Shown one piece after another: positions 13,558 through 19,457 of a stretch of 19,457 nucleotides of DNA. The notes beneath the pieces were generated by a model, which did no database searches, was not told where the DNA came from, and worked only from the letters and a program-made list of their open reading frames with translations. The stretch comes from SXRF01 sp964624555 (lineage in GTDB: Bacteria; Pseudomonadota; Alphaproteobacteria; Rickettsiales; SXRF01). A program made the position numbers and the translations under genes. Position 1 is the stretch's first letter; the number at the start of each line of letters is the position of its first letter. The DNA lies in the NCBI GenBank assembly GCA_964624555.1, contig CAZUXB010000038.1:1-19457 (forward strand), written 5' to 3'.

Positions 13558-13909
13558 CAATTCCCTTTTTATGAATATTTTTAGGCTTAATCCCTGTTGC
13601 TTTCATAAGTGCACCAAACCCCACCATACTACCGCCAATAAGAACTGTTTCAACCGCGTTTATACAGAAAAATTCAGTAACCAGCTTATTATGCAGCAAA
13701 GGATTATCCTTAAATAGAGGCTTTACATAAGGTGTATTGCTGCATAGCGCAGTAGTTCCATTGAGGCTGTTATGGAGGTAATCAATAGACTTTTGTACAA
13801 TAGGGATTTTAACACAGGCAATAGCTCCTAGCCCTGAACAGGCTCCGCCGAGCATAGCGATTTTTGCAATATGCAGAGCAGGACTATCACCAATTGGTGG
13901 AGCAGACAT
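13532..13909 (-). CDS. Unrecognised 125-residue protein between kdpC and kdpD
   Basis: I do not recognise this protein. It has two Gly/Ala-rich hydrophobic segments, about 10-34 (ALHIAKIAMLGGACSGLGAI) and 80-104 (FFCINAVETVLIGGSMVGFG), separated by a polar loop of about 45 residues, and a basic tail. It may be a small inner-membrane hairpin protein. It begins 5 bases after the kdpC stop and overlaps the kdpD start by 26 bases, so it is part of the kdp operon. The position suggests a role with the K+ pump or with the short KdpD, but that is inference. It has no resemblance to the N-terminal KdpD sensor domain. Confidence 0.6.
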   Translation of the reverse strand: MSAPPIGDSPALHIAKIAMLGGACSGLGAIACVKIPIVQKSIDYLHNSLNGTTALCSNTPYVKPLFKDNPLLHNKLVTEFFCINAVETVLIGGSMVGFGALMKATGIKPKNIHKKGIDVSSGLHP

Positions 13910-13914
13910 AGCAA

Positions 13915-14481
13915 TTACAGCTTACCATCCAGCGCGAGGTTGAGTTTCAGCACATTTACACCCCTCTCGCCAAGGAAGCCAAACTGCCGGTCATCAGTGT
14001 AACGGGCCACCAGCGCATTAACCTGCTCCTCGCTGATACCACGGGCCGCAGCTACCCGCTTAACCTGATAATTCGCCGCCGCCGGGGAGATATGCGGGTC
14101 AAGGCCAGAAGCAGACGCCGTAACCAAATCAACCGGAACTTTTTTACCGTTCCCCAGATCTTTCAGGCGGCCGCTCACCGCATCAAAAAGCGCAGGGTTC
14201 GCCGCCCCAAAGTTGGAACCAGAAGATGCAGAAGGATTATAAGCATATGGAGAAGTGGCAGAAAGCCGACCCCAGAAATATTTAGTGGCAGAGAACTGCT
14301 GCCCTATAAGCTCTGAACCAAGAACCTTGTCATCCTTAACCAGCAAACTGCCCTGCGCCTGCCTTGGAAATATTCCCTGAATGGCAACAGTACTGAGCAG
14401 CGGATAGGCAACCCCAAAAATTGCCGTGGATAATCCAAGGAAAACCACAGTCGGACGTATCTGTTCAAAAATCGCTTTCAT
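13915..14481 (-). CDS. kdpC: K+-transporting ATPase subunit C
   Basis: This 188-residue protein has a single N-terminal membrane anchor (about 12-35, VVFLGLSTAIFGVAYPLLST). A periplasmic domain follows with family blocks GSELIGQQFSATKYFWGRLSA, YNPSASSGSNFG, and VPVDLVTASASGLDPHISPAAA near 120-140. KdpC stabilises the KdpFABC complex and is proposed to act as a catalytic chaperone raising nucleotide affinity of KdpB. Length is normal. It starts 14 bases after the kdpB stop in the same orientation. Confidence 0.95.
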   Translation of the reverse strand: MKAIFEQIRPTVVFLGLSTAIFGVAYPLLSTVAIQGIFPRQAQGSLLVKDDKVLGSELIGQQFSATKYFWGRLSATSPYAYNPSASSGSNFGAANPALFDAVSGRLKDLGNGKKVPVDLVTASASGLDPHISPAAANYQVKRVAAARGISEEQVNALVARYTDDRQFGFLGERGVNVLKLNLALDGKL

Positions 14482-14495
14482 GTTCGCCCCCTAAA

Positions 14496-16574
14496 CTAAA
14501 CCAACCCACAGACAACCAGCAACATATCAATGGCCTTGATGCCAATGAACGGCACGATAACCCCACCAATACCATAGACCAGTATGTTATGGCGCAGCAG
14601 TTTGGCAGCTCCCACCGGGCGATATTTGACCCCCTTAAGCGCCAGCGGAATCAATGCCACAATAATCAGCGCGTTGAAAATAACCGCCGATAAAATTGCG
14701 CTATGCGGCGTGGCCAGACCCATGATGTTCAGTTTTGCCAGCGATGGATAGGTCATAGTGAAAGCGGCAGGAATTATCGCAAAATACTTGGCAAGATCGT
14801 TGGCAATGGAAAAAGTGGTGAGGGAACCACGCGTCATCAGCAACTGCTTGCCGATTTCGACAACCTCGATCAGCTTGGTCGGGTCGGAATCCAGATCCAC
14901 CATGTTGCCAGCTTCCTTGGCCGCCTGCGTGCCGCTGTTCATGGCAACGGCAACATCAGCCTGGGCAAGGGCGGGAGCATCATTGGTACCGTCACCAACC
15001 ATTGCTACCAGTTGCCCACCTTCCTGCATCTTGCGGATATATTTCAGTTTTATTTCCGGCGTCGCCTGCGCAATATAATCATCCACCCCGGCTTCTGCGC
15101 TTATGGTGGCGGCAGTAAGCGGATTATCGCCAGTTATCATCACGCTTTTGATACCCATCTGGCGGAGGCTGTCCAAACGCTCCTTTATGCCAGACTTTAT
15201 AATATCCTTCAGATACACAACACCCAGAACAGTATTACCGTCAGCAACCGTAAGTGGCGTGCCACCGGAACGGGCAATCTCATCCGCCTGTTTCTGTACA
15301 TCGGCCGGCATCGCCCCGCCACAGGACTCAACATGTTTACGGATAGCATCGCCAGCACCTTTGAGGATTTTGCGGTTACCAAGCATAATACCGCTAACCC
15401 TTGTTTCCGCAGTAAATGGTATAAACTCGCCACCCAGACTCCCAACCGCTTTTTCCTTAACACCGTATTTGCTATGGGCAAGCAGCACAATGCTTTTACC
15501 TTCCGGCGTCTCATCAGCAAGCGATGACAATTCGGCAGCCTCCGCCAACTGGGTTTCGCTTACCCCCTTGGCAGGATGAAAAGCAACTGCCTGGCGGTTG
15601 CCGATAGTTATCGTTCCGGTCTTGTCCAGCAGCAGCACGTTTACATCGCCCGCCGCTTCCACCGCACGCCCGGAAGTGGCAATAACATTGGCCCGGATCA
15701 TCCTCTGCATCCCGGAAATACCAATTGCCGACAGCAACCCGCCAATAGTGGTAGGGATAAGGCACACCAGCAGGGATATTAAAATAGTAACAGTAATAAC
15801 CGAACCATGACCAGCCCTAGCAACGCTGTAAAAAGAAACCGGCAGCAAGGTGGCGCAGGTGACAAGAAAAATAATAGTCATGCCCGCCAGCAAAATCGAC
15901 AGAGCAATTTCATTAGGAGTTTTCTGGCGCTTCGCACCCTCTACCAGCGCTATCATCCGATCAAGGAACGATTCCCCCGGGTTAGAAGTAATGCGGATTA
16001 TCAGCCAGTCGGAAAGAACTTTGGTGCCGCCAGTCACCGCATCATGATCACCACCAGACTCACGGATAACCGGCGCGCTCTCGCCGGTAACCGCGCTTTC
16101 ATCAACCGAGGCCACACCCTCTATAACCTGACCGTCAGCAGGAATAAAACCATCCGCTTCCACCAGCACAAAATCGCCCATGCGCAGATCAGTCGCCAGA
16201 ACCATGGTACTCGCTGCGTCACGTTCCGGTTTTGCAAGTTTCTTCGCCTGCACATCACGGCGCGCTTTTTTCAGCGATTCGGCCTGGGCCTTGCCTTTAC
16301 CTTCCGCCACCGCCTCGGCAAAATTGGCAAACAGCAAGGTAAACCACAACCAGAATGATATCGCCCCGGCAAACCATGTCGATTCGTCCTTACCAAGGCT
16401 AGTATTCCCCGACAACATTACCAGCCAGATACCGGTGGTAATTACCGAACCAACAAACACCACGAACATAACCGGGTTGCGCACCTGGTAGCTGATCGAC
16501 AGGCGGCTAGCTGACTGCACCACAGCCTGAGTGAATTTTATATTGGCAAAAATAGACTCTTGTTTAGCGTGCAT
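14496..16574 (-). CDS. kdpB: K+-transporting P-type ATPase subunit B
   Basis: This 692-residue P-type ATPase energises KdpFABC. Visible motifs are the A-domain TGES at 163-166 (its serine, S166, corresponds to the residue whose phosphorylation inhibits the E. coli pump), DKTGT with phosphorylated D317, SGGTPLTVADG in the N-domain, MITGDNPLTA, and the hinge VGDGTNDAPAL. Membrane helices lie at about 36-55, 68-88, 226-246, 257-283 and in the last third. Length and motif order are complete, so it should be active. It is separated from kdpA by 11 bases. Confidence 0.97.
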   Translation of the reverse strand: MHAKQESIFANIKFTQAVVQSASRLSISYQVRNPVMFVVFVGSVITTGIWLVMLSGNTSLGKDESTWFAGAISFWLWFTLLFANFAEAVAEGKGKAQAESLKKARRDVQAKKLAKPERDAASTMVLATDLRMGDFVLVEADGFIPADGQVIEGVASVDESAVTGESAPVIRESGGDHDAVTGGTKVLSDWLIIRITSNPGESFLDRMIALVEGAKRQKTPNEIALSILLAGMTIIFLVTCATLLPVSFYSVARAGHGSVITVTILISLLVCLIPTTIGGLLSAIGISGMQRMIRANVIATSGRAVEAAGDVNVLLLDKTGTITIGNRQAVAFHPAKGVSETQLAEAAELSSLADETPEGKSIVLLAHSKYGVKEKAVGSLGGEFIPFTAETRVSGIMLGNRKILKGAGDAIRKHVESCGGAMPADVQKQADEIARSGGTPLTVADGNTVLGVVYLKDIIKSGIKERLDSLRQMGIKSVMITGDNPLTAATISAEAGVDDYIAQATPEIKLKYIRKMQEGGQLVAMVGDGTNDAPALAQADVAVAMNSGTQAAKEAGNMVDLDSDPTKLIEVVEIGKQLLMTRGSLTTFSIANDLAKYFAIIPAAFTMTYPSLAKLNIMGLATPHSAILSAVIFNALIIVALIPLALKGVKYRPVGAAKLLRHNILVYGIGGVIVPFIGIKAIDMLLVVCGLV

Positions 16575-16585
16575 TGCCCAGTTCC

Positions 16586-18382
16586 TTACTTAGCCAAAAT
16601 CATATTAAAATGTTCTGCAATCGGCCCCAACGCCAGAACCGGAGCAAAGGCCAGAACACCAACCATCAGCACCACGCCTACCTGCATCCCGATAAACAGC
16701 GGCGTATGTGTAGGTAGCGTACCTGCCGATACCGGAACCGAGTTTTTGGAAGCAAGCGAGCCAGCTATGGCCAGAACCGGAACCATCGTCCAGAAGCGCC
16801 CGAACAATATGCAGATACCAAGGGCCGTATTATAAAACGGGGTGTTGGCACTAAGCCCGGCAAAGGCGCTGCCGTTATTGTTGGAAGCCGAAGCAAAAGC
16901 ATATAATATCTCGCCGAAACCCTGCGCACCGTTGTTTAATACACCGGCCTGGCCAGCATCGGTCAGTACCCCCAGCGATGTGCCGATCAGTGCAGAAAGG
17001 ACAGGAACCAAGATAACAAGCGAAGCCATTTTAATTTCAAAGGTCTGAATTTTTTTACCAAGGAATTCAGGCGTGCGCCCCACCATAAGACCGGCTATGA
17101 ATACGGCGATTATCTCAAATACCAGCATACCATACAAACCGGAACCAACCCCGCCATAAATCACTTCACCGAATTTTATCAACAGCATCGGGACCATGCC
17201 GCCAAGGGGAGTAAAAGAGTCGTGCATCGAATTTACCGAACCGTTGGAAGCAGCCGTTGTTGCCGCCGCCCATAATGCCGAATTAACAATGCCGAAGCGA
17301 GTTTCCTTGCCTTCCATATTGCCACCAGACTGCATCTCGCTGACACTCTGGTCAACACCAAGGACAACAAATTTGGGGTTGCCGCCCTGCTCCTGCATCA
17401 GGCAGAAAAAGAACAGCGGCAGGAATATAATTGTCATCACGGCGAGCACCGCCCAACCCTGCCTGGTATCACCAACCATGCTGCCAAATGTATAGCACAG
17501 GGCTGCCGGTATTAGCAGGATAGCCAGCATCTCCAGGAAGTTGGAAAGCGGGGTCGGGTTCTCAAAAGGATGTGCGGAATTGACGTTGAAAAATCCGCCG
17601 CCATTAGTGCCTAGCTGTTTGATGGCAACCTGCGAAGCCACCGGCCCGACAGCAATCTGCTGCTCGCTTACCATATCAGCTTTCTGGATGATATTGCCCT
17701 GCTCGTCTTTCTTTTCTTCAAGGGTAATCGGCTCAGCCAGGGTAGCGTTTACATAGGGGCTGAAGGTCTGCACAACTCCCTGACCGCCCAGAACAATTGT
17801 CCAAAGTAGAGAGAGCGGCAATAATATATAAAGATTCCCACGCAACATATCGACCCAGAAATTACCAATCTTATCGGTATTCCTGCGCGCAAAACCACGG
17901 ATAAGGGCAACCAGAACCGCCATGCCCACCGCCGCTGATATAAAATTCTGGACAGTAAGTCCCACCATCTGGCTGAAATAACTCATGGTGCTTTCACCAC
18001 CATAACTCTGCCAGTTGGTGTTGGTGATAAAACTCACCGCCGTGTTAAAAGCCAGATCCGGCGGAACCGCGCCCAGCCCCTGCGGGTTCAGTGGCAAAAC
18101 ATCCTGAAAGCGCAATATAGTATAAAGCAATATAAACCCGCCAAAGCTGAATAAAATTATACTCAGGGCATAGGTTTTCCAGCTCATTTCATTCCGCGCA
18201 TCAATGCCGGCAAGGCGATAACACAGACTCTCCAACGGGCGCAAAATCCGGCTGAAAATGGTAGCCTCCCCGCCGTAAACTTTGGCCATATATAAACCAA
18301 GCGGTTTAACGCAGGCAAATAAAATCGCAAAATAAAAAATTATCTGCAACGACCCGTTCAGGGTTAGAAAATGAAAATTCAT
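16586..18382 (-). CDS. kdpA: K+-transporting ATPase subunit A (K+ channel-like)
   Basis: This 598-residue protein forms the K+-selective pathway of KdpFABC. All four selectivity-filter regions are recognisable in order: FITNTNWQSYGGE near 116-128, GTNGGGFFNVNSAHPFENPTP in the middle, WAAATTAASNGSVN, and ASNNNGSAFAG near 500. About ten hydrophobic helices are apparent. Length is a little above the usual 557-600. The ATG at 18382 overlaps the kdpF stop (ATGA), which fixes the start. Confidence 0.97.
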   Translation of the reverse strand: MNFHFLTLNGSLQIIFYFAILFACVKPLGLYMAKVYGGEATIFSRILRPLESLCYRLAGIDARNEMSWKTYALSIILFSFGGFILLYTILRFQDVLPLNPQGLGAVPPDLAFNTAVSFITNTNWQSYGGESTMSYFSQMVGLTVQNFISAAVGMAVLVALIRGFARRNTDKIGNFWVDMLRGNLYILLPLSLLWTIVLGGQGVVQTFSPYVNATLAEPITLEEKKDEQGNIIQKADMVSEQQIAVGPVASQVAIKQLGTNGGGFFNVNSAHPFENPTPLSNFLEMLAILLIPAALCYTFGSMVGDTRQGWAVLAVMTIIFLPLFFFCLMQEQGGNPKFVVLGVDQSVSEMQSGGNMEGKETRFGIVNSALWAAATTAASNGSVNSMHDSFTPLGGMVPMLLIKFGEVIYGGVGSGLYGMLVFEIIAVFIAGLMVGRTPEFLGKKIQTFEIKMASLVILVPVLSALIGTSLGVLTDAGQAGVLNNGAQGFGEILYAFASASNNNGSAFAGLSANTPFYNTALGICILFGRFWTMVPVLAIAGSLASKNSVPVSAGTLPTHTPLFIGMQVGVVLMVGVLAFAPVLALGPIAEHFNMILAK

Positions 18383-18471
18383 GGAAACATCTCTGGTTTA
18401 AGCAGTGCAACAAATAAATAAATCAGCAACCCGGCGGTCGCTGTACCGGAAACGATATAAAGCACAAGCAT
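18379..18471 (-). CDS. kdpF: K+-transporting ATPase subunit F
   Basis: This 30-residue single-span peptide begins MLVLYIVSGTATAGLLIYLF and ends ALLKPEMFP. It is nearly all hydrophobic, with the short polar tail typical of KdpF (29 residues in E. coli), a lipid-like stabiliser of the KdpABC complex. AAGGGG precedes the ATG by 8 bases, and the TGA overlaps the kdpA ATG by four bases. It is easily missed because of its size. Confidence 0.85.
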   Translation of the reverse strand: MLVLYIVSGTATAGLLIYLFVALLKPEMFP

Positions 18472-18476
18472 GGAAA

Positions 18477-18563
18477 CTACCCCTTAATATTATCGGAAAG
18501 CGGCAGGAACACCGCAGTAAGGACAAAAAACACAACCGCAACCGAAATGAATATAACGTCCAT
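18477..18563 (-). CDS. 28-residue membrane peptide at the head of the kdp operon
   Basis: The frame encodes MDVIFISVAVVFFVLTAVFL followed by PLSDNIKG: one transmembrane helix and a short polar tail. A strong ribosome binding site (GGAGG, about 10 bases upstream) precedes it, and it ends 5 bases before the kdpF ATG. Short peptides of similar plan (MD-x-hydrophobic helix-x-D) occur upstream of kdpF in some other bacteria as far as I recall, so it may be a second small subunit or a KdpF-like partner. The function is unproven. Confidence 0.6.
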   Translation of the reverse strand: MDVIFISVAVVFFVLTAVFLPLSDNIKG

Positions 18564-18611
18564 GAAACTATCCCTCCTGATGTGGGCCAGCTAGATATGT
18601 ACTACTTATTG

Positions 18612-18640
18612 TTGTATGCATGGCATATAAATAAGAACAA
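18612..18640 (-). promoter_or_regulatory. Candidate kdp operon promoter
   Basis: On the minus strand, TTGTTC (18640-18635) and ATACAA (18617-18612) are separated by 17 bases, about 50 bases ahead of the first kdp start codon. Both hexamers are partial matches to the sigma-70 consensus, as expected for an activator-dependent promoter. The candidate KdpE repeat lies just upstream of this -35. Confidence 0.3.
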
Positions 18641-18644
18641 ATGG

Positions 18645-18665
18645 TGTATAGAGTCTGTATAGAGT
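18645..18665 (-). promoter_or_regulatory. Candidate KdpE operator: tandem direct repeat
   Basis: ACTCTATACA (minus strand) occurs twice in perfect copies at 18665-18656 and 18654-18645, one base apart, so the period is 11 bases. OmpR-family regulators such as KdpE typically bind as head-to-tail dimers to direct repeats of about this period. It lies roughly 80-100 bases ahead of the first kdp gene and immediately upstream of the candidate -35, the usual place for an activator. Assignment to KdpE is inference. Confidence 0.45.
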
Positions 18666-18691
18666 ATCGGTATATTATGTAAAGCTAGAAA

Positions 18692-19457
18692 TTACTGGTT
18701 TATCAGGAACGAAAGGCCGCAGTTCAAACTACTACTGCTGGTATTCGAAAGTGTATAGTTTACGGTGTTAGAAGCAACATTACCATTGTCAAAACAAGTT
18801 GTTGATGATGCTGCAATAGCAGCCCCCTCCGGTGCCAGGAAACGAGTTGTGGTGGTTCCGCCAGTCGACCAGCGGGGAGCTTGAGCGTGAACATAGACAG
18901 ATATAACTTTCCCTGATTGTGGCATCCCGTTATCAATTTTTGAATCAATCTGGTACGCCTGTAACACACTAACACCCTTGGTTGAGGTTGGCGAGCCATA
19001 GTCCGACTGAGCATTAATTGATGAAACAGCCGAAATGCCTAAATAATTACGGCCTGAAAAAAACCAACCAGAGCTATAGTAGGCATCGGCCCAGACATAA
19101 ACAAAATTACTGGCTCCCAGTTTAGCCCTTGGCAGGTAAAGATCTATGTTAGGTGCCGTAATATCAGTTGCTGACTGATAGCCACAGCAGGTAGCTGTAG
19201 AGAAACCTCCATCTATCAATTTGGCATCGCTTAGGTCCCTCCAAAAAACCACCATCTCCCCATAACCCTGATTACAACAACCATCGGTATTTCCTGCATT
19301 TATTCGACCATCACCGTTACCCCTTCCTGGAGTCTGGGTGGTTGAACGTGTAGTAAAACCAAACTGGGTAGCATCCGGAACCGGGATGTCGCCAGGAAAA
19401 TAACCATATTTGGTCTTGAATGTAGTAATGGCAGTTTGATATTTCTGGATCTGGCTG
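18692..19457 (-). CDS. Pseudopilin-like protein, N-terminus beyond the window
   Basis: The reading frame stays open from the stop at 18692 to the window edge (about 255 codons), so the internal ATG at 19255 is not the real start. The visible part begins QIQKYQTAITTFKTKYGYFPGDIPVPDATQF when read in short pieces, then has a Gly/Asn/Asp-rich stretch (GRGNGDGRIN), then GEMVVFWRDLSDAKLIDGGF. This is the usual course of type II/IV pilin-like proteins after the methylated N-terminal helix: a Y/F-x-T-KY-x-x-x-PGD turn, a Gly/Asn-rich loop, then a W-x-x-L-x-x-A helix. The hydrophobic N-terminal helix and prepilin cleavage site would lie outside the window. Cysteine pairs (CC and a C-terminal C) may form disulfides. 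It is probably surface or secretion related, with no link to kdp. Confidence 0.65.
   Translation of the reverse strand, partial: SQIQKYQTAITTFKTKYGYFPGDIPVPDATQFGFTTRSTTQTPGRGNGDGRINAGNTDGCCNQGYGEMVVFWRDLSDAKLIDGGFSTATCCGYQSATDITAPNIDLYLPRAKLGASNFVYVWADAYYSSGWFFSGRNYLGISAVSSINAQSDYGSPTSTKGVSVLQAYQIDSKIDNGMPQSGKVISVYVHAQAPRWSTGGTTTTRFLAPEGAAIAASSTTCFDNGNVASNTVNYTLSNTSSSSLNCGLSFLINQ

Noticed and set aside
13557..13560. TTG start for kdpD one codon upstream
   Set aside because: The ATG immediately downstream is a better start and changes nothing in the protein.
14703..16358. Plus-strand ORFs opposite kdpB
   Set aside because: They are antisense to a fully conserved P-type ATPase and give products without recognisable features.

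Overview
The window looks like a piece of an alphaproteobacterial chromosome of moderate GC. The main pointers are a MipZ-type ParA ATPase (a division-site regulator typical of Alphaproteobacteria) and the order rpiB - glyA - nrdR - ribD - ribE, which is familiar from that class. I cannot name the genus. The intergenic gaps carry several families of small palindromic dispersed repeats.

Layout. (1) 219-2129, minus strand: three overlapping genes for a phosphoribosyltransferase, a HAD phosphatase and a CPBP-type membrane protease-like protein. (2) 2281-2835, plus: a small secreted protein, followed by a 518-base gap. The gap holds a cluster of dispersed repeats (2851-3047) and then a well-folded candidate structured RNA (about 3143-3333) directly upstream of an unrecognised 94-residue ORF (3354-3638). 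(3) 3659-5462, minus: mipZ and a TauE/SafE-type permease. (4) 5562-11387, plus: rpiB, three unrecognised genes, glyA, a 47-residue ORF, nrdR, a small lipoprotein, ribD and ribE. The three unrecognised genes interrupt the usual rpiB-glyA neighbourhood, and a 38-base direct repeat of the glyA 5' end flanks the last of them. (5) 11393-18563, minus: a complete K+ uptake operon, which reads in transcription order as a 28-residue membrane peptide, kdpF, kdpA, kdpB, kdpC, an unrecognised 125-residue gene, a short kdpD and kdpE. (6) 18692 to the window edge, minus: the C-terminal part of a pseudopilin-like protein.

How the genes work together. RpiB, GlyA, NrdR, RibD and RibE supply pentose phosphates, one-carbon units, control of ribonucleotide reductase and riboflavin. 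KdpFABC is a high-affinity K+ pump whose transcription is normally controlled by KdpD/KdpE. Here KdpD lacks the whole N-terminal sensor half, a two-segment hydrophobic protein of unknown function sits in front of it, and a perfect 10-base direct repeat with 11-base period upstream of the operon is a candidate KdpE operator.

The strongest novel candidates are: the four-way-junction RNA with competing stems ahead of the 94-residue ORF; the kdp variant with a short KdpD and an extra gene; the internally repeated protein family at 6009-7084; and the 402-base duplication-type insertion in front of glyA.
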